From: Jacaranda mimosifolia
Lineage: Eukaryota; Streptophyta; Magnoliopsida; Lamiales; Bignoniaceae
Direction: 5' to 3'
Length of the DNA: 64,000 bases
Assembly: GCA_018894105.1 (NCBI GenBank)
Contig: CM032122.1
Coordinates: 20,061,674 to 20,125,673 of the forward strand
Within the stretch, counting starts at the first letter, position 1. The number at the start of each line of letters is the position of its first letter. This document shows, in pieces, positions 53,270 through 64,000 of the stretch. Under the pieces are notes generated by a model. That model worked only from the letters and a program-made list of their open reading frames with translations. It did no database searches and was not told the DNA's origin. The position numbers were made by a program, and so were the translations under genes.

Positions 53270-54418
53270 ACCCTATTCCACCTTCTTCATCATAGTAAAC
53301 TCATCAAATGTCACATCTCTGCTAATAATCACCTTGGAGCCCTTGTCATCATTACACAACAAACGATAACCTTTGACTCCATTTTCATAGCCTAGGAATA
53401 TACACTTCCTAACCCTCAGCTTAAGCTTCCCATCGCGGATATGAGCATAGGCTGGACACCTAAATACTCTCAGATTTGAGTAATCAGTAGGAGACTCAGA
53501 CAAATTTCCACTTGCGTCTTGCAGTCCAAAGCAGTCGATGGTGACCTATTCACCAAATAACAAGCAGTATTAATTGCTTCTGCCAAAATATTCTTGAACA
53601 ATCCAGTGTTAAAGAACATGCATCTAGCTGTTTCCAAGATAATCCTATTCATCCGTTCTGTAAGTCCATTCTGCTGTGGTGTATGTATAACTGTGCGATG
53701 CCTCACAATTCCTTCCTTATCATAGAATTCTTGAAATTCTTTGTTGCAGAACTCCAATCCCTTATTAGTCCTCAAGTAATTGATTTCCTTTCCTATCTGC
53801 TTTTCAATCAAAGTTTTTCATTGCTTGAAGTTGACAAACACCTCATCCTTATGCTTAAGCATGTACACCTATACTCGCCATGAGAAGTCATCAATGAATA
53901 TCAACATGTATCTAGCACCACCTTTTGAGGAAACTTGAGAAGGGCCCCAAAGATCGTAAATGTAATCCAAGGTGCCTACAAATTGCGGTGCTGAACTTTA
54001 CCATGTACTGATTACCAAGAACACACTGCTCAAAAAAATCCAGCTCTCCAATCTTATCTCTGCAAAGTAAACCTCGTTTGCTTAATTCTGACATCCCTCT
54101 CTCACTCATATGCCCAAGCTGTACATGAAACAATCTCGTAGTATCATTGATTGATGAAAAAACCATTGTAGTACCAGAAATTGTGTTGCCCTGCAATATG
54201 TAAAGACTATTTCTCTTGTCTCCCTTCATGATTAGAAGTGCACCTTTGGAAACCCGTAGAACTATATCTTGAGCTCTATACTTACAACCATTCTTATCTA
54301 GAGTACCTAGTGAAATTAGATTTTTCTTCAGATCAGGAACATAACGCACATCTATCAAGGTCCTTACAATACCATCGTGCATTCTAATACTCACTGTGTC
54401 AATCCCTACAACCTGCAA
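53270..54418 (-). pseudogene. Copia element B: integrase
   Basis: The GAG-pre-integrase part is LFHVQLGHMSERGMSELSKRG with CVLGNQYMVKF (53912-54418). Core fragments at 53470-53811 include NKGLEFCNKEFQEF and THTPQQNGLTERMNRIILE, retaining the PQQNG motif. The C-terminal part at 53273-53503 includes NLRVFRCPAYAHIRDG and CIFLGYENGVKGY. At least two frame breaks occur, between 53811 and 53912 and near 53490. Confidence 0.9.
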
Positions 54419-54469
54419 AAAGCATCATTTTCCATGAGCACTTCAGCACCATCGTATTTTTGATAAGTG

Positions 54470-55379
54470 GTAAACCAATCCTCTTGTGGGCACATGTGGT
54501 AGGAACAACCACTATCCAAAATCCACTCCGAACTCAAAAAACTCTAAATAACATTGAGAACAAGCCCACCATCAAACTCATCCTCAACAATTCTTGCAAC
54601 ATCATCCCATTTCTAATCAGAAGATTCACCTGCATTCTTTGCCTTTCCACGTTCTGGACAATTTCGTTTCTAGTGCCCATTTCCTTCACACCTAAAATAT
54701 TTATCATTTGTTCTAGGCTTGGTTCGAGACTTGGATTGGCCTCTACTCTTTCCCTTTTCTTTCAGTCTCCTCTTCGCAACCTATCCTTCCCACTTTCACT
54801 ATCGTTGCTGCCCAATACATGTTTTCTTAATTCATTCAAATCCAATGAAGCCTTGACATCTTCCATTGAAATTGTATTTCTTCCATACAATAAAGTAGTA
54901 ACCAAGTGCTCAAAAGATTTAAACAGAGAACACAAAAGAATTAAAGCTTGATCTTTATTTTCAATTTGTACATCTATACTAGCGAGATCTAGAATCACCT
55001 TATTGAAATAATCAATGTGTTGAGTAATAGATGTACCTTTCTTCATGCTCAATGTGTATAACTGTTGTTTCAAGTGTAGCTAATTTGTAAGGGACTTCAT
55101 CATATAGAGACTCTCCAGCTTTGACCACAATCCCGCTGGTGTACTTTCTGTGGCGATCTCTCTCAGTACGTTATCTACCAATGATAACACCAGAGTACCA
55201 TAAGCCTTCATCATGAATTCATTCTTCTCTTCATTTGACAATGTCTTTGGTAAGAAATCTCTGCCCTTTAACACTCTCTGTAAGCCTTGTTGACATAGGA
55301 GTGCATGCACCTTTATCTTCCACAGCCCAAAGTCATTATTCCCATCAAATTTCTCTACCTCATACTTCATGGTTGACAT
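54470..55379 (-). pseudogene. Copia element B: gag and protease
   Basis: The ATG at 55379 opens MSTMKYEVEKFDGNNDFGLW. The gag core has EFMMKAYGTLVLSLVDNVLRE and ends at one stop near 55080. It resumes LKQQLYTLSMKKGTSITQHI to about 54762. The zinc knuckle is degenerate (first Cys is Tyr and a stop follows the His). The protease motif [13 protein letters not shown] near 54530 is intact, unlike in A, C and D. Confidence 0.88.
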
Positions 55380-55393
55380 GTGGTCAATCCTGG

Positions 55394-55408
55394 CTCTTGA
55401 TACCAATT
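55394..55408 (-). other. Primer-binding site of element B
   Basis: The minus strand reads AAATTGGTATCAAGAGCC directly after the LTR end GGGTTTCAACA, the expected initiator-tRNA-Met complement with one extra A. Reverse transcription of the element would start here. Confidence 0.85.
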
Positions 55409-56047
55409 TGTTGAAACCCAGAAAGACCAAATAGTAAAATTGAGAAATAAAAGTAAAGTAATTTAATGAAACTAACAACAAGATTTAACATGGTTTAGCA
55501 ATGTGCCTAATCTACCCGACAAAGAAAATAATTTTTTTTTTATTCTAAATCCAAGTGCCAAGTACAATTTAAGTCCTATAAATCTCCCAAAAACACCTAA
55601 TACCCTTGTTCTAAACTCCGTTTTGAGATACTATCTCTAAAACAGTACATAATCTATGTTCTAGGGTTCATCTCGTGTTGGTTCTCATCAATCTAGAAGA
55701 AATCGGGTTTATAAATCCCAAGGAAAATGTAAAATTGGCCCACAGGCCTGCATGTCGTGTCGGGGCGCATAGGACTTGCACCCCGGCGTGTGTAACTTGA
55801 TCATGCCGAAATACGCTGCGCCAAGGTACGCAGAACTTGTGCCCCAGCGCAACATTCTAGTGAACTGCATGCCCGGGCACGCAGAACTTGCACCCAGGCC
55901 TACAGTTCTAGTGTGCTACGCACCCAGGCACGACTCTCCTCACACCCCGGCACGCGGTGTCCTGCCAAGGCACGCTGGGGCATGTTTCAACGCTCATTTC
56001 GTCCATTTCTCATCATTTGTAGCTCAAATTTTAAAGCAAAATCAACA
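55409..56047 (-). repeat. 5' LTR of element B (639 bp)
   Basis: The plus strand begins TGTTGAAACCC beside the PBS complement GGCTCTTGATACCAA and ends AAAATCAACA. It has a GC-rich island at about 55740-55990. It is clearly homologous to 50770-51379 and, more distantly, to 25872-26569. Confidence 0.9.
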
Positions 56048-56052
56048 AAAAA

Positions 56053-57519
56053 CAAATAAAAGTAACTTTGAGAAAAAACAAATCTCAAAAAATAAAATTA
56101 AATAGTTACTTTATGGTACAAGCAAATTACCATATTAATGAAACTTCAACTAAATTAAGTATTTCACTATGTCCTAGAACAAGAAATATTCTCTTAGAGC
56201 TAAGAGCAACAAAAATGCAATAAAAAACATCATTCATTATCAAAACAAATGATTTCATTTTGACAAAATTTATTGCTGCCACAAAACCTAACTTTAAACT
56301 CGAATAGTGGCACTCGACACCCTTGTACATGAAAAACTAGGACCAGCAAGTTGATAATGCAAAAACTAGGGGTATGAGAGATATTTTTCATAGTGCCTAC
56401 TATTTGAAGACTTTTTCTAATTAGTAACAAACATTTCTTTGCAATGTCACTCTTTAGGAAGTATCTGCCAAATATGGAAACTACTCGTAGCAATTTGATT
56501 GAATGTTAGAAATTAAGAAAGTAAGCACTTTGTGAGGCAAAAGCCAATTGAAAGGTCATGTCAACAATTTTTTTTTTTTTTTGAAATAATCATGTCAACA
56601 AATTTTTCATGCATCTTTTATTTGCAATGTAGTTCAAGCCATCAAGCCACTTTTCATGTCAAGATATGGGAAAAATTCAATGAACCTAGTATACTTCAAC
56701 CTCTTTCTTTCTTTCTTTCTTTCTTTCTTCTCCCTCTGTTTTTCAAATACCAATTAGTTTTGCTTGTAGAGAAGTATTACATGAGTCAAATTGCCTGAAA
56801 AGGGGATTTTGGTAAAATGAGTCTAACAAGTCTACGGGTCATATATTCACAAAAAATTTCATGCAACCAATCATTTTATGAATTATTAGATACATGCATA
56901 TTGATTCTATAATATGAAATGTTAACATCATCTTATATGATCATATATAATTCAATAATTCTCAATCTCATTTAAAAAAATGATTATATAGGTTCAAAGC
57001 ACTTACTTTTCTAATTCTTCCTAACCACACTTATTAATTACTTAATTATTTATCTTTTTCGACTTTGTACCCACTTAAACTCCACCCAAAGTTATTAATG
57101 GCTAACCCAACACCCACGACACTATTTTATTGAAGCAAGCCCAAACACAATTAGTAAATCTTTCTCAATTTTTTATTAGATTCTCATGTACATCATATTT
57201 AAACCCATGAGATTATATGGGAAAATTGTCACGAACCCTCTATGATCATCGAAATAGACACAAAACTCTCATGTAAATAGCTTTTTATATTTTTTAAAAT
57301 CATGTAGCCAACACTATTGGTAATGTAGGTGTAGCTCACGAGTGAATGTGTGATTGGGTATGTATTTTTGTGTATAAAAAGACAATTATACTCTTATTTA
57401 TCAGTTGCTAGATTTTTTTTTATGAAATCAACGATTTAATTAAATCATATTATATTTTTTTGAAAAAATATAGATAATATATTATCTCATATATATATAT
57501 ATATATATTATAATTTAAT
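56053..57519. other. Unassigned AT-rich spacer
   Basis: No coding family recognised. It includes a (TTTC)n run at 56703-56729, two poly-T stretches, and an (AT)n run near 57487-57508. Confidence 0.55.
56703..56729. repeat. (TTTC)n microsatellite
   Basis: About six to seven tandem TTTC units. Confidence 0.93.
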
Positions 57520-57955
57520 ATCAAATCCCAATGCCCCTACCTCAATTTCCCCCTCCCCTAACACCACAGGCTGCCATGGCCCGACTGCCATGGCCATTGT
57601 GCTAGCAGCCCGACAGCCTAACCGATGGCCGTGGCAGCAATGGCTGCTAGTAGCCAGGTAGCCATTGGCTATCGGCAAAAACCAAAGGAAAAATGAAAAA
57701 AAAGTAGTTTGCGGCCAACAAAGGCTGGCAGGCTGGCAAGCTGCCATGGCTATCGACAGCCATTGGTCGCACAGTAAAATAAAATTTTTAAATAGATGGC
57801 GGTTGTCAACACGACTAACATGGCCAACATTGACCATGGCAGCTAGTGGTCGGATTTCGCCAGAACTAGCCACTATGCACAGTTGCCATGGCAACTCGTT
57901 GGGATTTGGGGGTATAGGGATGGGGGTGGGGGTAGTGCTTAGGAAGGGTTTAATT
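57520..57955. repeat. GC-rich island with TGCCATGGC boxes and inverted C-rich/G-rich ends
   Basis: A GC-rich block between AT-microsatellite flanks. The left end is C-rich (CCCCTACCTCAATTTCCCCC) and the right end is G-rich (GGATGGGGGTGGGGGTAG), giving an imperfect inverted arrangement. TGCCATGGC occurs about four times, once in the 14-bp palindrome GTTGCCATGGCAAC near 57882. Frames of about 105-128 codons cross it on both strands but look compositional. It may be a fold-back element. Confidence 0.45.
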
Positions 57956-58370
57956 ATATATTTATATATATGTTATATATAATCTTATGTAAATATATAT
58001 GTATATATATTACAGATAAACTTATATGTGTATATGTATATTATATGTATCTAATTATAAATAATATATATATATACATATTTATAGATAAATTTATATA
58101 TGTGTATGTATATTTTACATATAACTATAAATGAAAAAATATATTATAGATTTTTATAAATATAATATTATTTAATTTTTAATGAACTAAAGAAAATTTA
58201 TATATATGTATATATTTAATATGTATAAATAAATAATATATATGTATATATATATTATACATCTAAATAAAAATATATATGTTTATATTTACACATAAAT
58301 TTATATATATATATATGAATATAAATAAAATATATTATATATCTTTGTATAAATATTAAATATTATTTAA
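57956..58370. repeat. AT-rich low-complexity tract with imperfect tandem TATATGTATAT units
   Basis: Almost pure A/T with recurring groups such as ATAAATTTATATATGTGTATG. No coding or terminal repeats. Confidence 0.8.
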
Positions 58371-58424
58371 TTTGGTATGGACAAGAAAATAATTGAAAAA
58401 TGACAAAGAAAATAAGTAAAATAA

Positions 58425-58640
58425 CACTACAAGAAAAAAGGTCTTTTGTTACAATTTTTTTAATTACAATTAAAATACCATTCCGAAAGGTAGTTTATTA
58501 CTACCAAAGTACTCCATACCAAAAGCCAAGTCAAAATGGCATCCTATATGTTTTTACAACGCCTAAACCATAATAAAAAAATTATTTATTTACTACACTA
58601 TAATTTTGTAGTAAAAATGCTATTTTTTCGTAGTAAAAGA
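58425..58640 (+). repeat. CACTA terminal inverted repeat and subterminal region
   Basis: This begins CACTACAAGAAAAAAGG. The next 200 bp contain several short motifs in both orientations (ATTACTACC, TACTACACTA, GTAGTAAAAATG, GTAGTAAAAG). Such arrays are the usual transposase-binding regions of CACTA elements. The terminal repeat length cannot be set without the other end. Confidence 0.75.
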
Positions 58641-61149
58641 ATTCGGCTCCAACAAAACTTTTCAGAAGCCAAAATTTTACAATTTATACTTTTTAAAAAA
58701 TTTAACTACTTTTTTCTTCATTATTTTCATTTTCTCTTTTCTTCACATTTTCAAAAAAACTAAACAAATTAATATTTCCTCTTCATTTCCATTCTTCATT
58801 CTATCTTTTACCGTAAACCCTCTTCCTCTCTCGCTTCTTTGTTGCTTCAACAAAATCCCCTCATTTTCTCTAGTTTTTCTTCTTCTTCGACCTCTAATTT
58901 GTCTCGCAATCCGCCCACCAACTTCTTTCCTCTTATAATCAGCCAAAAATTGGAGATTTTTGAAGAGTTAAAAAGTAGATATGGGTTAACTTCAAGAGAC
59001 TACCTTGGCTAAGAATATCCAAGATGGGTACCAATATTTTTAAAGTTGTCTTTGAAATTTTGAGGTTTTTTGATTAAGTGGGTTTCTAGTTTGATATGGG
59101 TTTTTATTTTATAATTTTTTAGGATATCTTAATAGATGTTTATTGGTGTTTCGGGTCTTCCAGAAGTTAACATTACATCTCAGGTATGCTCCCATGGTTG
59201 CTCATTTAAAAACATAATTTCATAACATGGACAGTTTGTTGGCTGTATGATTTTGGTGGAGGGAATCATAATCGTTTGGATGGATTGGAAAAAAGAGTGG
59301 GATTGAGTATCCTTAGGTGGCTAGTGTTAATTAATGGTTTCAGTGTTGATTAAATATGGCAAAGAAGTTGATGTTGGATATGGAATTATTAGTTAAAGTT
59401 TATGTTGGAATTATTTAGACACTTTGCATGGTGTTGCTTAGTTTTCTGCAGGTTTTAGTTGGGTCATTTATTACCTTTGGTTGAGTGCCCCTAGACTCTA
59501 AATTTTGTGGCTTTTTTAGGCTTGATTTCATTGAAATTTGTTGATTTGGAATATGTGGTTTTGAATCTGACGCTACTACTCGCTACGGGTATGCAGCAGG
59601 AATTTTGTTCAGTTTTTGGGTGCTTTCTTAGTTTTGAACTATTAAAGTTGATCACAACACAATGCTCATTTTGTTTAATCTGTTGTCCTTAAATGTCTGT
59701 TGCATCTTAACTGGTAGCCACTGATGCTGCTGCTAAAACTTATTTTGGAATCAGGCTTTTGAAATTTGTATGGTTAGCAATTGATATGGTGAGTTGTTGT
59801 TGGTGACAGAATTTAGTGGAGTTAATTTATTGAAGGAGTTAGTGTTTGGAAATGCTTAATGAGCTTTATGCACAACATTTTTCATGTTTCTAGCAGCATT
59901 AGATTGCTTGAGCAGAGCTGTGAATTGTGCCTGCTACTGTTGAATTATGCGGATGTTCCTGATTTTTGTAGTTTGTTTTGTTTTGTTTTGAATCTGTTTC
60001 TTGGAACTCTTCTGGAGTGAGCAACCTGTATTTGAACTTTGGCTTGGAGGTAATATTTAGCATTCTATTAGTTAAGAGCAAATTCAATAATATTTGCCTT
60101 GTGAATAAATTGTTCCAAGCTACAATTGAAACCTGGTCAAATGTGCATTTCATGCAGTAGCAAAATTTCATGTGTATTTCAGAATGCAGCTGTATTGTTA
60201 AGTGGCCATGCTAAAGTTTATTGGAGGCTTAATTGATGGATTTTGCTATATTTGCATCAATTGAATTTTGATTTTCTTTTCGTTGCATATGGTGGTGGCC
60301 AGTTACTGTTGCATTTTAATTCTACTACTGAGTTGCAATTGATTATTCTGGGCATTTGGCAGTGTGAAAAAGAAAAAAAAAGTTGGTTCTTTAAATATCT
60401 GTACATTTAGACAATATCTACTGCCAGCCATTTCTTTTGACAAACTAGCCAAGAGTCTTTATTTCAGTTTTCAAGTGTACCTTTTCCTGATCATGAGGTT
60501 TAATTTTATGATAATAATTTTGCTTAGGTCCTATTTTTCTAGAGTCAAAATTGCAGCTCGTCTCTTTTTAATAGTTTATGCTATTCTACAAAAGCAGAAT
60601 ATCTTCATAAGAGGGATTTTTAGAAATTGAGGTTGGCTTTTTCTTCTTTGGCGAGATCTAACTCTGCTTCTTGCCCGATGCTTTATGAGTCATTTTTTCT
60701 TCCTTTACTTTTCCTTTGTAACAAATTGAAGTTCTTTGCTTCTTTTGCTACTCATTTCTTCACTGAAAATTTCATTTTGCATTTGCCTTCCGATTGAAAG
60801 AAATATTTTCTTTTCTTTTTCATAATAAATTTCTATTTTTGTATCCATTCTAAGAAGAAGAAAATGAGCTACCTTAATCTGTTTTCATCAGTTGAGAGTG
60901 TGATAGTTATGATTCACAAGAATCACAACAGAGCACAGGAAAGAGAGTCATCATTAATTAATTGTTAGCAGAATATGTTAACATATAATTTTCTCTGTAT
61001 AATTGTCAGTCTCTCTTCAGTTACATTCCCCTTTTATATAGTTGTATTATGTCAATCAATTAGTTAATTGAAGAAAAATAAGGTTGATATGTCTGTAACT
61101 TTTAACATTGAAAGCAAATTACACTAGCATATGATGTCACTTATTAAAA
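58641..61149 (+). other. CACTA interior before the captured segment, possibly host gene 5' DNA
   Basis: A CT-rich leader-like stretch at 58710-58930 is followed by TG-rich, intron-like sequence. A short exon-like run, with ATG near 59138 reading MFIGVSGLPEVNITSQ, ends in a CAG/GTATGC donor-like junction near 59182. No family identified. Other short frames here look like chance. Confidence 0.3.
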
Positions 61150-61491
61150 GTTGTTATGTGCAAATGCACATAGGAATGCATATTCAGAGGACTGCATGCT
61201 GCGGTTTTCTCGTGCAGCCAACATATATGATGAGTCGATGATTGAGTTTTTCTCTTTGTTGCAACTTGGATATTACATAAAAGAAGTTGGACAGTATTCT
61301 TGTTCTTGTCAAAAGCTCAGCCAAATTTCTGTGCGATTATATTCTAGAGAAGACAGCAACGAGCCTTTTCCTTCTGTTCTCTTGTCGTTGAGTGGCGAAG
61401 ATGGATATAGAAACAATTCAGTAACTGGTGTTGGTGGAACTTTTGATACCTTATTTCCAGGGAGCTTTTCTCTCCAACCTTTATTGAAGGT
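61150..61491 (+). pseudogene. Possible captured host exon inside CACTA element (unidentified)
   Basis: An open frame reads LCANAHRNAYSEDCMLRFSR, NIYDESMIEFFSLLQLGYYI, VGQYSCSCQKLSQISVRLYS, VLLSLSGEDGYRN and GGTFDTLFPGSFSLQPLLK. It has normal protein composition. The upstream edge is TTATTAAAAG, AG-ended, and it ends TTGAAG/GTACTTG, a good donor, so it looks like one internal exon of about 340 bp. I do not recognise the family. CACTA elements are known to carry host exons, so transduplication is the simplest reading. A host gene interrupted by the element is the alternative. Confidence 0.5.
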
Positions 61492-61526
61492 ACTTGAATT
61501 AACATGCTACCATTTTTTATAATAAT

Positions 61527-61572
61527 AATAAAAGCATGCGTTTCACTTGTATAATAATACGCATGCTTTTAT

Positions 61573-61573
<1 letters not shown>
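61527..61573. repeat. Perfect 15-bp hairpin
   Basis: AATAAAAGCATGCGT (61527-61541) pairs with ACGCATGCTTTTATT (61559-61573) across a 17-base loop. It lies just after the exon-like segment and against an (ACT)n tract. Confidence 0.9.

Positions 61574-61620
<47 letters not shown>
61571..61620. repeat. (ACT)n microsatellite
   Basis: About 16 tandem ACT/TAC units, directly following the hairpin. Confidence 0.95.
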
Positions 61621-62166
61621 GTTTCACTTATTCACTAAAATATTTCTTGAAACACATTAGAAACCACTTGAAATCCTTTTCCTTCACTACTGAAAGATAA
61701 ATTTGCAAAATATTAGAATAAATTTCTTACAATAATAATATTAATTTATTGTTATATTAGTATTGTCACACTTAAAAATATGTTATATTTTTATTACATA
61801 ACTATCTATCTAACTTAATTATTTTATAATACACTAATGTATTAATGATGCAAAAAATATTTTTCTAGAAGAAAAAGGTCTGTTCATCTTAATTAAGTAC
61901 AATATCAAAGAGTAAAATTGATATCAAATTATTTGACTCAATTTGCTACCATCCTAAAAAGATCGACTAACTTAAAAAGTAACATCCTTTTAAGGTTACA
62001 TTAGATAAGTAAATTAATAAGAATCTTTAAATTACAAGTATTATATACTTCAAAGTAACCAATATAATTCTTTTCGAACCTCTAACATTATTTTTGGTAT
62101 GTCTCTTGTAACCATTTCTTATACTTTTATGTTTAAGCTTTCCAAATCATTCTTCATTAATTTTAT
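61621..62166. other. AT-rich CACTA interior, nothing recognised
   Basis: No coding or repeat feature seen between the microsatellite and the first transposase segment. Confidence 0.55.
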
Positions 62167-62733
62167 TTGAATGAATGCTTGATTGTAACAGTCTACAAAA
62201 AGAAAAAGAAGTTTCAAAATGTACAAAAGTTGGATAGATTTATTAATCATCTATCTGATGAGTACGTCCATGAAGTTGCTAAATTCTTAGAATTTGCATT
62301 TTCAGGTAAGCAAGTTGGTTCCCGAATCTGTTGTCCATGTAGAAAATGTCAAAACCGTTTTAACAAGATTCGTGAAGATGTGATGTTACATTGCCTTCGG
62401 GATAGTTTTGATCCTATATATAAGAATTGGACTTGTCATGGGGAAATGTATGTTCCATTTCATAGAAATGAGGACATTGGATATAACCATTCAGGTTTAG
62501 GTGATGACATGTCTGGTATGCTACATGATGCAATGGGAATTCCAGACAAAGATGTAAATACGGATAGGGACCAACAATCTGGCTTTAATAATGAAAATGG
62601 TGTTGATCCCGAAATAAAAAGGTTCCTTAAATTATTGCGAGATGCTGAGATTGAGTTGTATCCAGGATGCAGAAAGCAAACAAAATTATCTGTTATTGCT
62701 CGATTGTTGCATATAAAAGTGCTTTGTCATTGA
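62167..62733 (+). pseudogene. CACTA transposase, N-terminal (transposase-associated domain)
   Basis: From about residue 30 the frame shows the transposase-associated domain found at the N-terminus of plant CACTA transposases: HEVAKFLEFAFS, then CCPCRKCQNRF and MLHCLRDSFDPIYKNWTCHG. The CPC..C cysteines and the closing WxxHGE are intact. An acidic linker (DMSGMLHDAMG) and FLKLLRDAEIELYPGCR follow. The frame ends at TGA (62731-62733) in LLHIKVLCH*, where the family has Trp, so a single TGG-to-TGA change cuts it from the next segment. The ATG at 62167 is only the first in frame; the real start may be upstream. Confidence 0.88.
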
Positions 62734-64000
62734 TCTAATAACTTGGTGGATCTACTGCTTCAATTGTTGAGAGACTCATTCCCTGATGATGTAAAATTAC
62801 TAGCAAACTATTATGAAGCGAACAAAATAACAACTGAACTTGGCTTCACATGTAGGATCATTGATGTATGTTCTAATAATTGCCTATTGTTCAGAGGTGA
62901 AGAAGCGAAATTCGATAAATGTGAAATTTGTGGTGAACTTATACAAGGATGAGGCCAAAAAAATAGCAACAAAACGGATGAGGTACTTCCCCTTGAAGCC
63001 TAGATTACAGAAACTATTCATGTCATTGAAGACTGCTTTCCTTATGAGATGGTATGCTGAGGAATAGGTAGATGATGGAATACTTAGGCATCCTACTGAT
63101 AGCCAAGCATGAAAAAAAATTTATATGAGAAATCTAATATTTACCAGTGGAATTCGCAATTTAGACTTGGCTTAGCAACAGGTGGATTCAACCCAGTTGG
63201 AACAATAAATGCCAGTACTAGTATTTGGCCAGTTATGCTTATGACATATAATTTACCTTATTGGCTTTGCATGAAGCAACCTTTATTTATATTATTTGTT
63301 ATCATTGATGGCCCTAAAGGATCGGGAAATAAAATTGATGTGTTTTTGCAGTCTTTGATTGATGAATTAAAGGAGTTGTGGGACACTCGAGTATCGACTT
63401 ATGATGCCTCAACTAATCAAGTGTTTAAGTTACATGCTGCATTATTATGGACAATTAGTGATTTTTCAGGTTACGGTAACATATCAGGTTGGATTACAAA
63501 GGGTGCTTTTGCTAGCCCTAATTGTGGTAAAGAGACTAGATCCAAATATTTGAAGAATGGGCACAAGTTTTGTTATTATGGTCATCATCGTTTCTTGCCT
63601 ATTGGGCATAGACTACGCAGGGATAGAGTATCATTTGATGGTACAATGGAACTGGATCAGAAGCCAATTCCACTTTTAGAGATAGAGTTGCTACAACAAT
63701 TGGAGAATGTAGCTACTGAATACAAAAAAGAGGACTTAAAAATGAGATGGATGGAAAAAAAATGACAAGCATTTAGCAAAAAAAAAGAAAATCTGATGAA
63801 AGCACAGAAGTTATTTGGAAGAAGAGACGTATCTTCTTTAAGTTGCCATATTGGGCTGGAAATCTTGTTCGGCACAATTTTGACATCATGCATATTGAAA
63901 AGAACATGTGTGACAACATATTCTTTACATTGCTAGGTGTTAAAGGTAAAATAAAGGACAACCTCAATGCTAGGAAGGATCTCCAACTTTTGAGAATGAG
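62734..64000 (+). pseudogene. CACTA transposase, TNP2 (Transposase_21) domain, broken, partial
   Basis: It continues in frame as LLLQLLRDSFPDDVKLLANYY and KCEICGELIQ. It shifts frame near 62945 (MRYFPLKPRLQKLFMS) and has stops near 63066 and 63109. It then opens for 218 codons (63109-63765): LATGGFNPVGTINASTSIWP, MTYNLPYWLCMKQPLF, KIDVFLQSLIDELKELW, FKLHAALLWTISDFSGYGN and YYGHHRFLPIGHRLRRDR. A frameshift in the poly-A near 63780 leads to FKLPYWAGNLVRHNFDIMHI and KNMCDNIFFTLLGVKGKIKD. The enzyme would cut CACTA ends; this copy carries about five lesions and runs off the window. Confidence 0.92.

Larger units (their letters stand above)
50770..56047 (-). mobile_element. Ty1/copia retrotransposon B (Tork/Tnt1-like), both LTRs, target duplication AAAAA
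   Basis: A complete 5.3-kb element on the minus strand: 5' LTR 55409-56047, PBS TTGGTATCAAGAGCC, gag, protease, integrase, RT, RNase H, PPT AAGGTGGAAAA and 3' LTR 50770-51379. AAAAA flanks both ends (50765-50769 and 56048-56052), a weak duplication because both sites are A-rich. It is the same family as element A and the best template for interpreting it. Coding is broken in several places. Confidence 0.92.
58425..64000 (+). mobile_element. CACTA (En/Spm) transposon, left part, runs off window
   Basis: The terminus CACTACAAGAAAAAAGG at 58425 has the CACTA signature. It is followed by subterminal TAGTAAAA/TACTAC motifs in both orientations to about 58640. A transposase of the matching TNP2 class is read on the plus strand from 62167 to the window end. 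The 3' terminus and the 3-bp target duplication lie outside. The 3.7 kb between terminus and transposase is longer than usual and includes gene-like DNA. Confidence 0.8.

Overview
The window is nuclear DNA of a flowering plant, almost certainly a dicot. It is AT-rich and gene-poor. It is built from a long satellite array, several decayed Ty1/copia LTR retrotransposons, a Tourist-like DNA element and a CACTA (En/Spm) transposon. A degenerate copy of the plastid PPR gene PTAC2 confirms a land plant. I find no intact host gene, tRNA, rRNA or CRISPR array.

Layout. (1) 1-19657: 25.5 head-to-tail copies of a ~772-bp satellite that continues off the left edge. Monomers 8-16 (5399-12349) and 17-25 (12350-19300) are two nearly identical 6951-bp copies of a 9-mer higher-order repeat. 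Each 9-mer contains a tandemly duplicated 3-mer (2317 bp). (2) 19658-21962: the 3' half of a Tork/Tnt1-like copia element abuts a truncated monomer directly. (3) 22085-23013: PTAC2-like pseudogene. (4) 24168-25353: non-autonomous Tourist-like element with TTA target duplications. (5) 25872-33060: a tangle of copia fragments. It holds element A (minus), element C (plus) head-to-head with A across one LTR, an LTR-derived imperfect palindrome of about 420 bp, and a decayed gag. (6) 33061-37001: a non-coding tract ending in an LTR-like terminus, with spaced palindromes and a run of three hairpins. (7) 37153-43190: old copia element D (plus), interrupted by about 1.2 kb of other DNA and followed by a second primer-binding site. 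(8) 43383-48188: copia element E (minus), with 229/230-bp LTRs and target duplication ATAAT. (9) 50770-56047: copia element B (minus), with both LTRs and target duplication AAAAA. (10) 58425-64000: the left part of a CACTA element. It has a CACTACAAG terminus, a possible captured host exon and a broken TNP2-type transposase running off the right edge.

No genes cooperate here in a pathway. The biology is that of repeat-rich, probably heterochromatic DNA: recent satellite amplification by unequal exchange next to nested and rearranged transposons. Every retroelement open frame carries stops, frameshifts or lost catalytic residues. All coordinates, motif matches and identities were read by eye, so boundaries of decayed elements are accurate to tens of bases only.
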